Positions 31,695 through 39,650 of a stretch of 49,128 bases of DNA are shown piece after piece; the first letter of the stretch is position 1, and every line of letters begins with the position of its first letter. Source of the stretch: Paraburkholderia sp. CNPSo 3274 (GTDB taxonomy: Bacteria; Pseudomonadota; Gammaproteobacteria; Burkholderiales; Burkholderiaceae). Both the position numbers and the translations under genes were made by a program. The stretch covers positions 1 through 49,128 of the forward strand of contig NZ_JAMBPR010000068.1 in NCBI RefSeq assembly GCF_024206475.1, given 5' to 3'. The notes under the pieces are model-generated. The model was not told the DNA's origin. It did no database searches and saw only the letters and a program-made list of their open reading frames with translations.

Positions 31695-31961
31695 TCAGTA
31701 GTGGTAGCGGCACGAGACTATATTGATCTGGCTACCGGCAATTTCGTAAACGAGCCGGTTGGTGTCATCGATGCGACGCGACCAGAAACCCGTCAGGTTC
31801 GCCTTCAGTGCTTCAGGCTTACCGATGCCCTCGAACGGAGTGCGCTGAGCGTCCTTGACAAGTTGATTGATGCGCTTTAGCGTCTTTCTATCCTGCCCCT
31901 GCCAGTAGACATAGTCCTCCCATGCCTCGGCCGTCCACATGATGTTCAAAGCGCCGCTCAT
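31695..31961 (-). CDS. yoeB: YoeB/Txe-family toxin
   Basis: An 88-residue ribosome-dependent mRNA endonuclease of the RelE superfamily. It follows E. coli YoeB closely: MWTAEAWEDYVYWQGQDRKT, then RTPFEGIGKPEALK (catalytic Glu in KPE), GFWSRRI, RLVYEI (catalytic Arg) and the C-terminal CRYHY (His and Tyr). All catalytic residues are present. The ATG at 31961 overlaps the antitoxin stop in an ATGA, so translation is coupled to the antitoxin. The alternative internal start at residue 8 matches the E. coli N-terminus. Confidence 0.95.
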   Translation of the reverse strand: MSGALNIMWTAEAWEDYVYWQGQDRKTLKRINQLVKDAQRTPFEGIGKPEALKANLTGFWSRRIDDTNRLVYEIAGSQINIVSCRYHY

Positions 31962-32218
31962 TCGGCGTCTTCAACCAGCTTGCGGGGCTTGACCTTGCCT
32001 GCCCTTGCCTGCGCGATCGATCGCTCCAGATGAGCTACGTTGGCCGGGGAGCGAAGCAGGTGAACTGTTTCCATCAAGCTGTCGTAATGCTCTTGCGACA
32101 TGACGATCGCGTTGGGTGCGTCCCGACGGGTGATGAGCGTAACGTCTACGTCATCGACAACTTGGTCGATGACGCGCTTGAGATTCGCGCGGGCGTCTGA
32201 AAATGGAATGGTGCGCAT
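31958..32218 (-). CDS. yefM: YefM-family antitoxin (Phd/YefM)
   Basis: An 86-residue antitoxin. It begins MRTIPFSDARANLKRVIDQV, the DNA-binding fold of Phd/YefM, with ITRRDAPNAIVMSQEHYDSL and a helical C-terminal toxin-binding tail (MSQEHYDSLMETVHLLRSPA). It neutralises YoeB and represses its own promoter. AAGGAAG precedes the ATG at 32218; the open frame runs much further upstream but is not conserved. TGTACA-type sites lie 20-75 bp upstream. Confidence 0.95.
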   Translation of the reverse strand: MRTIPFSDARANLKRVIDQVVDDVDVTLITRRDAPNAIVMSQEHYDSLMETVHLLRSPANVAHLERSIAQARAGKVKPRKLVEDAE

Positions 32219-32238
32219 GCGTCTTCCTTGGACGAACG

Positions 32239-32294
32239 TGTACGAGAACAGGTACAAGTCTAACACGCGTCTACCACATGTACAAGTAACAGTA
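32239..32294 (-). promoter_or_regulatory. yefM-yoeB promoter with TGTACA operators
   Basis: On the minus strand TTGTAC (32285-32280) and TAGACT (32262-32257) form a -35/-10 pair with a 17-bp spacer. The perfect palindrome TGTACA (32279-32284) overlaps the -35. Near-copies lie at 32239-32244 (TGTACG), 32251-32256 (GGTACA) and at about 32290 (AGTACG). TGTACA is the known core of YefM operators in E. coli, so autorepression by YefM/YoeB is very likely. The rest of 32219-32551 holds nothing else I recognise. Confidence 0.75.
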
Positions 32295-32551
32295 CGAATT
32301 GCACCTCCATGCAGCGAAATTCGCGTCGTATTCCGAGGAAGTCTGGTCGCTTCGATCGAAAAGTCACCCGGGCACGCGCAACACACGGACTTTCCTCGGA
32401 AAAATCCAACAACGTGGACGACGCTCCAGGCAACCGCGCACCACTCTCGCATCGCGGACTCGAGCCCTGCAACACGATGTCGCGCATTGGCGCGTCGCCG
32501 CAAGTCTCCGTTTGACGGCTTACGTGACTGGTCACGCGGACGTCATTTGGC

Positions 32552-33535
32552 TCAGGCGGCAACAGGCGCTTGGTGTTGCCGCTTGCCGGTATGGTGCACG
32601 GCGGTCTGCCGGTGCGCACCGGACGCCGAACCTGTGCGGTACGATACGAATCGCACCTTGACGCGGTGCGAATGCGCGAGCATCGAATGGCGATGATGCA
32701 GCCGGGCGCTTGCGTAATAGCGCGGCTCGACGACCGGCGTTTCGTCGCCGTTCAGCCATCGACGTATCGTGACGAGATCGGCGGAGCGCCCCCACGATGT
32801 TTGCGAGCCGAGCAGCGCAATCATCACCTGGCCATTGGGCATGTTGGCATCGACCACGATGCAGCGTCCCGCCTCGCGGATATAGCCGGTCTTCGCGACC
32901 AGAACGTCCCAATCGGCTGAGCGGACTATCGGGTCGGTGTTGTGATAGAACCTCGTCCTCGTGCCGATTTCCTCTTCGTAACGGGGAAGCGTCGTGTATT
33001 CGCTGATCAATGGATAGTGCGCCGCGGCGGCCGCCATCTTCACGACGTCGCGCGCCGTCGAGAGATTGTCGGGCGAGAGCCCGGTCGGGTCGTCGAAGTG
33101 CGTATTGGTCATGTGCAGCGCGCGCGCCTTTTCGTTCATCTTCCGGATGAACGCCGGCTGGCCGCCCGGGAACGCACGCGATAGCGCAGACGCCGCGCGA
33201 TTCTCCGACGACATGAGCGCAAGGCGCAGCATCTCTCCCCGTTCGAGCGACGCACCGATCGGGATACGGGACCCGGAGTGCTTGAGCCGATCAATGTCGT
33301 CATTGTCGACACTCACCATGGCGCCCAGCGACTGGGCGCTGTCCAGCACGACCATCGCTGTCATCAGCTTGGTGATCGACGCGACCGGCTGGACGTCATC
33401 GGCGTTCTTTTCCAGCAGGACTTCGCCGCGCCCAACGTCGTACACGATTGCGCTACGTGAATGGAGGAATGGCGTTTCGGCCCACGCCACGAACGGCGCA
33501 GAAGCGAGCAGTAGCGCGCTCAGGAAATGCTTCAT
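32552..33535 (-). CDS. pbpG: D-alanyl-D-alanine endopeptidase (PBP7 type)
   Basis: A 327-residue periplasmic serine peptidase of family S11, which cleaves peptidoglycan cross-links. The signal peptide is MKHFLSALLLASAPFVAWAE (cleaved near residue 19). The active-site motifs are complete: Ser53-x-x-Lys56 (SITK), Ser110-Glu-Asn112 (SEN) and Lys215-Thr-Gly (KTG). After the catalytic domain (about residue 270) comes an unusual basic, His-rich tail of about 55 residues (SARLHHRHSMLAHSHRVK and onward). ATG 33535 is chosen over TTG 33559 because it starts the signal peptide and has AAGGTG upstream. It stands alone. Confidence 0.92.
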   Translation of the reverse strand: MKHFLSALLLASAPFVAWAETPFLHSRSAIVYDVGRGEVLLEKNADDVQPVASITKLMTAMVVLDSAQSLGAMVSVDNDDIDRLKHSGSRIPIGASLERGEMLRLALMSSENRAASALSRAFPGGQPAFIRKMNEKARALHMTNTHFDDPTGLSPDNLSTARDVVKMAAAAAHYPLISEYTTLPRYEEEIGTRTRFYHNTDPIVRSADWDVLVAKTGYIREAGRCIVVDANMPNGQVMIALLGSQTSWGRSADLVTIRRWLNGDETPVVEPRYYASARLHHRHSMLAHSHRVKVRFVSYRTGSASGAHRQTAVHHTGKRQHQAPVAA

Positions 33536-33795
33536 GGCGTTCACACCTTGAGACAGCAATCAGGCGATGGGGGGGGCCAACGTGCAGGATGATCCCCAAC
33601 AACTAAACTGTAGTTGCTCATTGCTGGAATGAGTGTGTGAAAGAGAACGGAATTTTGTCCCCGGAGGTAAGCCCTCTTGAACGCATGCCTCCAGGCGACG
33701 CTTACGGCTCGCGGATTCTGAACACAAACAAACTGCCTATCCAATGGCACAACCGGCTAGCCATTTTCTTACGAAAATTCCACCAGCGCCTCACA

Positions 33796-34179
33796 CTAAT
33801 TCGAGCGACTCGAACGTTGCGTTCCGCTTTTCTTTGTGCGCCTCCCCCGCCCGTTAGTCTTCCAGCACATGAAGTTGGCCACTGCAGCCGCAATGAACGT
33901 GACGACAGTGGAGGCCGACGACGCGAGGAGTGTCTTTTCCCCTGCATCTGGCGACGGCGTCGCCGGTTGGGATAGGGAGGCGGATGAGAATGGGGCTGCC
34001 GGGGCGCTTCCCGGCAAGGTTCGTGACGCCGACGCGCCTTTCGCGTGCACGAAGGTGGCTTGCGGCAGCGGACTCGCCCACTTGTACCGCACAAAAAGGG
34101 CGGCCGTCACGCAAAAAAAGCCCACAAAGAGACCAAGAAACAACCGGCAAAACAGTTCGAGCCTGAGGGAATTTGCCAC
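33796..34179 (-). CDS. Hypothetical membrane protein, 127 residues
   Basis: The start is GTG 34179, with GGAGG six bases upstream. The frame opens SLRLELFCRLFLGLFVGFF, a strong membrane helix continuing to LFVRYKW. After a Pro/Ser-rich periplasmic-type loop comes a second hydrophobic segment (STVVTFIAAAVANFMCW), ending in a basic tail (KTNGRGRRTKKSGTQR). Two membrane spans with both ends cytoplasmic are predicted. No family is recognised. It may be a small membrane accessory protein. Its neighbours (PBP7, LRR kinase remnant) give no functional hint. Confidence 0.6.
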   Translation of the reverse strand: MANSLRLELFCRLFLGLFVGFFCVTAALFVRYKWASPLPQATFVHAKGASASRTLPGSAPAAPFSSASLSQPATPSPDAGEKTLLASSASTVVTFIAAAVANFMCWKTNGRGRRTKKSGTQRSSRSN

Positions 34180-34249
34180 GTCTGCCTCCGTCGTCGTCAA
34201 CGGTTCCCGCACGCCTATGATGCGCCGGCGTTGGCAACAGGGCATAGCT

Positions 34250-34755
34250 TCAGGCAGACAGCCGCCCGACTATCTCATCGAACGAAGGCCGCATCTCGAA
34301 GTGCTCGCCGATACAGTCTTCGATCAACGCATGGAACCCGGCGGCACGATCATCGGCCTCTCCGGCCAGACGTTGCGCGAGTTCTTCGAGCAGGCGGCCG
34401 AACGCGCGCACCTCGACGCGCTCGAGCGCCTGCGCCAGTGCGTGATCAGGACGCCGCGCCGAAGTCGCCGAGCAATACGTGCCCTGAGCCGTCATGCAGG
34501 ATGTTGTACGCATAGAGATCGCCATACATGATCCCGCGCCGATGCAGATGCCGCGCCGCCAATGCGATCCCGCGCGCAAATGCGGCAGCGGCGCGCGCCC
34601 CGAAACGTGACGGATGCGGTTCGCCCTGGAACCGACCATGCTCAGCGATTCGCCGTCGCCGAGCACGGCCGGCGACCCGGTGAACGAGTTATTCGAGGCG
34701 AACAGGTTGCGCAGATGACGCAGCCTTGGCAGGTCGTCCGGCAGCGATGATTGAA
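34250..34755 (-). pseudogene. Leucine-rich-repeat protein kinase, frameshifted and truncated
   Basis: Three consecutive minus-strand frames give one protein. First LPRLRHLRNLFASNNSFTG and AVLGDGESLSMVG (about 34755-34637). Then, one frame over, FGARAAAAFARGIALAARHL with the catalytic loop HRRGIMYGDLYAYNIL and the metal-binding GDFGAAS (34637-34460). Then DHALAQALERVEVRAFGRLL, EELAQRLAGEADDRAAG and RPSFDEIVGRLSA to the stop at 34250. This is the C-terminal kinase of LRR-kinase proteins found in Burkholderia. Two frameshifts and loss of most of the LRR domain show it is inactive. Confidence 0.75.
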
Positions 34756-34780
34756 TCGGAGAATGGCAAGAAAGTCACAA

Positions 34781-34808
34781 GCGCCGGTGCGCGATGCGGC
34801 ACCGGCGC
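34781..34808 (-). terminator. Hairpin downstream of the E1/E2 operon
   Basis: GCGCCGGTGC (34781-34790) and GCACCGGCGC (34799-34808) form a perfect 10-bp stem with an 8-base loop, 10 bp after the E2 stop. On the minus strand it is followed by TTGTGACTTTCTTG, a weak U-rich tail. It is probably the operon terminator. Confidence 0.55.
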
Positions 34809-34817
34809 GGAAATCGC

Positions 34818-35942
34818 CTACTGCGCCATCTCGAGATCCTTGATGACCGCGGCGAGAAAGCGCGCAGCCTCTCCTCCCGTGACAACCCGGTGGTCGAATG
34901 TCAGGCTCAGCGGCAAGGTCCTGTGCACGGCGGGCGCACCCTCGTGCGCCACGACCTGGTCATGCATCCGCCCCGCGCCAAGAATCGCAACAGTAGGCGG
35001 CACAACCACGGGAGCCGCATATTTACCGGCAATCATGCCGAAGTTCGACAATGTGATCGTGTTGCCGCGCATCTCTTCCGGTGGAATCTTGCGTGCGCGA
35101 ATATCGGCACGCATCCGGTCGAGTCCGGCACGCAGACCGGCCGCGTCACGATGCGCGACATCGCGCAGCACCGGGACGAACAAGCCATCCGGCAGATCGA
35201 CGGCAATGCCGAGATCGATCTTCTCCAGCACATGGCGCCGCGCCATTCTGCCGTCGAACCATGCGTTCAGTCCCGGCTCCGCGTGGCACCCGGCCACCAG
35301 CGCACGGATCAGGCGGATCGTCACATCGGTATGCGGTGGCCACGCGTGAATATCGGCGTCGTCGATAACGGTCGCGGCGGCCACTTCGCTCTGGGCACGC
35401 GCCATGTTCTGCGCCATCGCGCGCCGCACGCCGCGCAGCACTTCAGGCGGACCGAGTTCAGCGAACAATTTTGCCGCCCGTTGTACGTCGGTCGCCGTGA
35501 TGACGCCTTCCGGCCCGGAAGGCGTCACCATTGCGAGATCGACGTCCAGCTTGCGGGCGAGCGCCCGCACCGCGGGAATCGCCTTGATAGCGCCAGGCCC
35601 CGCACCCGTGCCGCTACCGGGCGCGGCTGGCGCCTCCTCCACCGGTTGCCTGCCCACTTCCATATGGCCGACCACGGTGCCGGCATCGGCATCCTCACCA
35701 CCCTCTCTATCCCCTTCGAAAGCGGCAAGCGGGGCCCCCAGATGCACGATGTCGCCCGGCTTGCCGAACAGCTTCGCGATGCGGCCGGATTGCGGCGAGG
35801 GAATCTCGACGATGGCTTTTGCCGTTTCGACCGACACGAGCGGCTGGTCCGCGCGAATGTCCTCGCCGCTCTTGACGTGCCATTCGACGATTTCCGCTTC
35901 CTGGAGGCCTTCGCCCAGGTCGGGCAGCTTGAAGATCTTCAT
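34818..35942 (-). CDS. 2-oxoacid dehydrogenase E2 (dihydrolipoyl acyltransferase)
   Basis: A 374-residue E2. It has one lipoyl domain (MKIFKLPDLGEGLQEAEIVE, lipoyl Lys42 in VETAKA), a Gly/Ala/Pro linker, the peripheral-subunit-binding domain (AIPAVRALARKLDVDLAMV, about 123-160) and a catalytic domain ending FDHRVVTGGEAARF, with the active-site His near residue 351. The usual D in HRxxDG is T here. It takes an acyl group from E1, transfers it to CoA and hands electrons to E3. It starts 4 bp after the E1beta stop, so the three genes are one operon. Whether the substrate is pyruvate, a branched 2-oxoacid or acetoin cannot be decided. Confidence 0.93.
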   Translation of the reverse strand: MKIFKLPDLGEGLQEAEIVEWHVKSGEDIRADQPLVSVETAKAIVEIPSPQSGRIAKLFGKPGDIVHLGAPLAAFEGDREGGEDADAGTVVGHMEVGRQPVEEAPAAPGSGTGAGPGAIKAIPAVRALARKLDVDLAMVTPSGPEGVITATDVQRAAKLFAELGPPEVLRGVRRAMAQNMARAQSEVAAATVIDDADIHAWPPHTDVTIRLIRALVAGCHAEPGLNAWFDGRMARRHVLEKIDLGIAVDLPDGLFVPVLRDVAHRDAAGLRAGLDRMRADIRARKIPPEEMRGNTITLSNFGMIAGKYAAPVVVPPTVAILGAGRMHDQVVAHEGAPAVHRTLPLSLTFDHRVVTGGEAARFLAAVIKDLEMAQ

Positions 35943-35946
35943 GGTT

Positions 35947-36927
35947 TCACTGCGCCTCCAGCGCCTGCCTGACCGCGGCAACGATACGCCTTGTGCCTGC
36001 CATGTAATGACTTTCTAGTCTGTAGAGCGGGACGACCACGTCATATCCCGTCACGCGCTGCACCGGGGCCAGCAACGAATAGAGTCCGCGCTCGGCAATG
36101 CCCGCAGCAATCTCCGCACCCACGCCGCCCGTGCGCGATCCTTCATGCACGATCACGCAGCGTCCCGTTTTCGCCACCGACGCAAGAATCGTCTCCATGT
36201 CGAGTGGCTTGAGCGTGGCCACGTCGATTACCTCCGCCATCACGCCCTCCTGCGCAAGCAGATCGGCGGCCATAAGGACTTCCTGCAGCGCTCCGCCCCA
36301 ACTGACCAACGTCACATCCGCGCCGTCGCGCAGCACGTAGCAGCAATCGAGCGGCAGCGCTTCGCCGTTGTCTTCCACGGGCTGCCTGTAGATGCGGTAG
36401 AGGCGTGTCGGCTCGAAGAAGATGACCGGGTCCGGATCGCGGATTGCCGCCAGCAGCAGGCCATATGCGCGCGCGGGCGAAGAAGGGGTCACGACGCGCA
36501 ACCCCGGTATGTGCGCAAACAGCGCCTCCGGGCTTTCGGAATGATGCTCCGGCGCGTGGATGCCCGCACCGGCAGGCGACCTGACCACGAGGGGGCACGT
36601 GAGCCGTCCGCGCGTCCTGTGCCGCAGGCGCGACGCGTGATTCAGCAAGTGATCGATGGCCGGATAGATGAAGCCGCTGAACTGAATCTCCGCGACCGGT
36701 TTGAGGCCCATCGCGGCCATGCCGACCGCCGTGCCGACGATCGCCGATTCGGCGAGCGGCGTATCCATCACGCGCTGAGCGCCAAAGCGCGTCTGTAACC
36801 CAGCGGTTGTCCGAAAGACGCCGCCGTTCACGCCGATGTCCTCGCCGAGCAGCACGACAGCGGGGTCATGCGCAAGCTCCCAGGCGAGCGCGACATTGAC
36901 CGCCTCGACCATGTTCAGGTCAGCCAT
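35947..36927 (-). CDS. 2-oxoacid dehydrogenase E1 component, beta subunit
   Basis: A 326-residue transketolase-like subunit. MADLNMVEAVNVALAWELAH opens the protein, followed by VVLLGEDIGVNGGVFRTTAG, DTPLAESAIVGTAVGMAAMG, VRSPAGAGIHAPEHHSESPE with the catalytic histidine region, and a C-terminal transketolase domain (RTGGVGAEIAAGIAERG). It pairs with the alpha subunit in an alpha2beta2 E1 that decarboxylates a 2-oxoacid using thiamine diphosphate. The ATG at 36927 overlaps the end of the alpha gene by 8 bp. Length is standard. Confidence 0.94.
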   Translation of the reverse strand: MADLNMVEAVNVALAWELAHDPAVVLLGEDIGVNGGVFRTTAGLQTRFGAQRVMDTPLAESAIVGTAVGMAAMGLKPVAEIQFSGFIYPAIDHLLNHASRLRHRTRGRLTCPLVVRSPAGAGIHAPEHHSESPEALFAHIPGLRVVTPSSPARAYGLLLAAIRDPDPVIFFEPTRLYRIYRQPVEDNGEALPLDCCYVLRDGADVTLVSWGGALQEVLMAADLLAQEGVMAEVIDVATLKPLDMETILASVAKTGRCVIVHEGSRTGGVGAEIAAGIAERGLYSLLAPVQRVTGYDVVVPLYRLESHYMAGTRRIVAAVRQALEAQ

Positions 36928-38017
36928 GGCCGTTCTCCGCAAGCGGCACAACCGGGGCAAATCGCTGCGCCATCGCCAGTTGCTCGCGCATGGCGAGCGG
37001 TAGCGCCTCATAGAGATGGTCGAACATCGAGGAAACGTCAGGCGGAGCAATCGCGAGATACGCCTCGACAGCCTGCTCGACCTGCGCGTGACACGTCCTG
37101 CCAAGCTCCTCTTCGCGCGCCTTGTCCCAAACATTCATACGGATCAGGTAGGCGCGCAACCGGCGCAGCGGCTCGGATTCCCAATGCCTGCTGACCACTT
37201 CGGCATCGCGATAGCGCGTGGCATCATCGGCCGTCGTGTGATCGCCGAGGCGATAGCTGAGCGCTTCTATCAAGGTCGGACCTTCGCCGCGCCGGGCCTT
37301 CGCGAGTGCCGCCCCAACTACGTGGTGCACGGCAATCACGTCGTTGCCATCGACCTGCAGGCCGTCGATTCCCGCTGCAATCGCCTTTTGCGCGAGCGTT
37401 TGTGCTGCGCTTTGCTGGCTGCGCGGCACTGAAATTGCCCATTGGTTGTTGTTGATCACGAGCACGAGCGGCGCGCCCCACACGCCGGCGAAGTTCATCG
37501 CCTCGTAAAAGTCTCCCTTGGAGGTGGCGCCGTCGCCGAAAAGCGCCACTGCGACGCGCGGCTCATGGCGCAACTTGAACGCATAGGCGGCACCCGCCGC
37601 ATGGCAGAGCTGCGTACCGATCGGCACACAGTTCGGAAAGTCGAAGCGGGGCACACTGAAATCGCTTCCACGCTCGTCACCGCCCCAATAGAGCAGACTT
37701 TCCGTCATCGTGACGCCGCGCAGCAATTGGGCCGCGTGGTCGCGATAGGAAGGAAACAGCACGTCTTCGGGGCGCATTGCACTGGCCACGCCAACGCCGA
37801 TCGCCTCCTGGCCAACCGATGATGCGAATGTGCCAAGCTGGCCCGTACGCTGCAGCGCAACTGCTTTCGTGTCGAAGGCCCTTGTCAGCACCATCGCGCG
37901 ATACAGCGGCAGGAGCGCTGCGGGGTCGCTTGCGAAGGCCGGAAGCGGATGCACGGGTTCGCCCTCGGGCCCGAGGTACTGCGTGTAGCCGATGTGAAAA
38001 CTGGCAGCCGTGGTCAT
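36920..38017 (-). CDS. 2-oxoacid dehydrogenase E1 component, alpha subunit
   Basis: A 365-residue thiamine-diphosphate subunit. The TPP/Mg motif begins at GDGATSKGDFYEAMNFAGVW (161-180) and ends in VLVINNNQWA. Other family blocks are QRTGQLGTFASSVGQEA, FPSYRDH and the phosphorylation-loop region SYRLGDHTTADDATRYR. AGGAGG before the ATG at 38017 makes this the first gene of the operon. There is no E3 (lipoamide dehydrogenase) gene next to it, so it must borrow one from elsewhere. The neighbours are stress and EF-P genes, suggesting a redox or starvation role (inference). Confidence 0.94.
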   Translation of the reverse strand: MTTAASFHIGYTQYLGPEGEPVHPLPAFASDPAALLPLYRAMVLTRAFDTKAVALQRTGQLGTFASSVGQEAIGVGVASAMRPEDVLFPSYRDHAAQLLRGVTMTESLLYWGGDERGSDFSVPRFDFPNCVPIGTQLCHAAGAAYAFKLRHEPRVAVALFGDGATSKGDFYEAMNFAGVWGAPLVLVINNNQWAISVPRSQQSAAQTLAQKAIAAGIDGLQVDGNDVIAVHHVVGAALAKARRGEGPTLIEALSYRLGDHTTADDATRYRDAEVVSRHWESEPLRRLRAYLIRMNVWDKAREEELGRTCHAQVEQAVEAYLAIAPPDVSSMFDHLYEALPLAMREQLAMAQRFAPVVPLAENGHG

Positions 38018-38436
38018 GACGGCCTCCTGTGTGTTTCACCCATCGTAAGCGTTCTGCCGCTGATCGCCACAAATACGCATCACGCCACGGGAATACCGCG
38101 CGTTGGCGGGCAACGCGGCCTGCGCGATGCCGTGCCCCGGCGCCGAATTCAGCGCATCGCATCCGGAGCAGCGCTTGAGCGAAAGGCGTGAAAATTCAGG
38201 AGTGGCCCGTTGAAGGGAGGCATGGGGCTCACCTCTCCTGTAGCAGCGGTAAAAGCGCGCCGGTCGCACCTGGACTGACGAGGATTTCCGTCGTGCATCG
38301 GTCCCTGGTAAGCCAGCCGGGCAACGGCCTTCGGCGGCGCCGTTACCTGTGCCGCCGGCATGTTGCCGTAGGCCTGGAAAGCGGACAGATCGGAGGGCAG
38401 GACGCAGATAGCCGCGCCCTGCTAGCCAGCGAAGCG
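38018..38436. other. Leader of the E1 operon, possibly with a decayed gene
   Basis: No intact gene. On the minus strand a frame reads AAICVLPSDLSAFQAYGNMP, AAQVTAPPKAVARLAYQ (about 38390-38270), protein-like but unassigned and without a start. The promoter for the E1alpha/E1beta/E2 operon should lie in the right-hand 200 bp, but no clear box pair is seen. Confidence 0.35.
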
Positions 38437-38532
38437 CTAGTGATGAGCCAGATCCGTCAGCGATCCGCCCACCACTCGTAACTTCATCGTCAAGCGCTTC
38501 TGCGTCGTGATCCGCATAGCTTCCGGTATCAT
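38437..38532 (-). CDS. Possible 31-residue peptide coupled to the universal stress gene
   Basis: ATG 38532 overlaps the stop of the universal stress protein gene in an ATGA, and AAAGGAG stands at the right distance upstream. It reads MIPEAMRITTQKRLTMKLRV and ends TDLAHH. The coupling and ribosome site are good, but there is no known family. It may be the surviving start of a longer gene whose continuation has decayed. Confidence 0.35.
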   Translation of the reverse strand: MIPEAMRITTQKRLTMKLRVVGGSLTDLAHH

Positions 38533-38975
38533 CGATGCTCCTTTGCGACATCTGGCCGGTCGCGCACGATTGTGACCGAGCACGGCGCGTGTGCGATCAC
38601 TTGCCTCGCGATGGAACCAAGCAGCCAACGATCAAAGGTAGTACGTCCTCGATGTCCTACAACAACGTGGTCAATATTGTGTCGTTCGGCATACAGCACC
38701 AGCTCCTTGGCCGGATGCCCGACAATCACCTCATATTGGACCGTTACTCCGGATAACCCGAGCTTTCCCTTGAGTTCGGTGATGAGGTCCTGACAGTGGC
38801 GTTTTTCGGTCTCAAGCAGCTCAGGCACCTCATAGGCCAACTTACCCCAGTCAGGCGGACGAGCAACCATAAGAATGTGGAGCCGCGCCCCTTCCTTTTC
38901 AGCAAGATTTTTTGCGAAGCGGATTGCCTCCTGTGCGGAAGCCGAGCCATCGTAACCCGCGAGAACGTCGTGCAT
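38529..38975 (-). CDS. Universal stress protein (UspA family)
   Basis: A 148-residue UspA-fold protein. It opens HDVLAGYDGSASAQEAIRFA, and the ATP-binding signature is at GHRGRTTFDRWLLGSIARQV followed by PCSVTIVRD (G-x2-G-x9-G-S pattern). It has the nucleotide-binding type sequence and likely binds ATP. The ATG at 38975 has GGAGG upstream. It is 58 bp downstream of the EF-P-like gene on the same strand, possibly in one unit, and lies upstream of the E1alpha operon. Its role is presumably energy or anaerobic stress tolerance. Confidence 0.93.
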   Translation of the reverse strand: MHDVLAGYDGSASAQEAIRFAKNLAEKEGARLHILMVARPPDWGKLAYEVPELLETEKRHCQDLITELKGKLGLSGVTVQYEVIVGHPAKELVLYAERHNIDHVVVGHRGRTTFDRWLLGSIARQVIAHAPCSVTIVRDRPDVAKEHR

Positions 38976-39033
38976 GATTGCCTCCAGAGACTCACCCGGA
39001 CGTCTTCGAGGCACAGGTCAAGAAGCGACGAAG

Positions 39034-39612
39034 TCATGGCTTTCGCGTTTCTCGCCTTACACGCTCCACGTATTTTCCTGACGCGACCTCGATTCGCACA
39101 GTATCCCCTTCCTTGATGAACTGGGGAACGAGAACTTCCATGCCATTCTCGAGTGTGGCCGCCTTGAAAGTGGAGGTTGCATGCTCGTGCACGCCCGGCG
39201 GCGCAGACACCACGCCTAACTCGACCGCATGCGGAAACGCGATGGTGACCGGCTCGCCGTCATACAGCGCGACCGGGATTCGCATATTGGGCTGAAGGAA
39301 CTTTTCGTATGCGCCAATAGTTTCCGAGGACAAACTGATCTGCTCGAATGTGTCGGGATCCATGAAGTAAAAGGCGACACCATCCGTATACAGATATTCC
39401 ATCTGCTTGTGATCGAGCGCGACCTCTTCGAGCCTGTCGCTTGGGTGCAGCCGCAAGTCCCTGATGTGCCCGGTCTTCAGGTTCTTGACCCTGGTAAACA
39501 CTGCGCTACCCTGCTGGCCCCCGCCGGCATGGTACCCGGCGCTGGCGACGCTATGAAGTTCGCCTTCGAGCATGACGACCATGCCCGGCTTCAATCCGGA
39601 AGCTTCGACCAT
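39034..39612 (-). CDS. Elongation factor P-like protein with unusual tip loop
   Basis: A 192-residue, three-domain EF-P-family protein of normal length: KOW-like N-domain (MVEASGLKPGMVVMLEGELH), middle OB domain (YLYTDGVAFYFMDPDTFEQI) and C-terminal OB domain (EVLVPQFIKEGDTVRIEVAS). EF-P stimulates peptide bond formation at proline stretches through a modified Lys or Arg at the tip of domain I. Here the loop is AGYHAGGGQQGSAVF (about 25-39), with no Lys or Arg at the tip. It may therefore act without modification or have a different role. ATG 39612 follows GGAGAGAGG. The neighbouring gene is a universal stress protein. Confidence 0.88.
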   Translation of the reverse strand: MVEASGLKPGMVVMLEGELHSVASAGYHAGGGQQGSAVFTRVKNLKTGHIRDLRLHPSDRLEEVALDHKQMEYLYTDGVAFYFMDPDTFEQISLSSETIGAYEKFLQPNMRIPVALYDGEPVTIAFPHAVELGVVSAPPGVHEHATSTFKAATLENGMEVLVPQFIKEGDTVRIEVASGKYVERVRRETRKP

Positions 39613-39650
39613 TTGCCTCTCTCCGCCTTGCCAGCAAGGTGACGACATCT

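Noticed and set aside
34794..35972. A 392-codon plus-strand frame opposite the E2 gene
   Set aside because: The E2 protein has all its domains; the opposite frame has no motif and a shadow composition.
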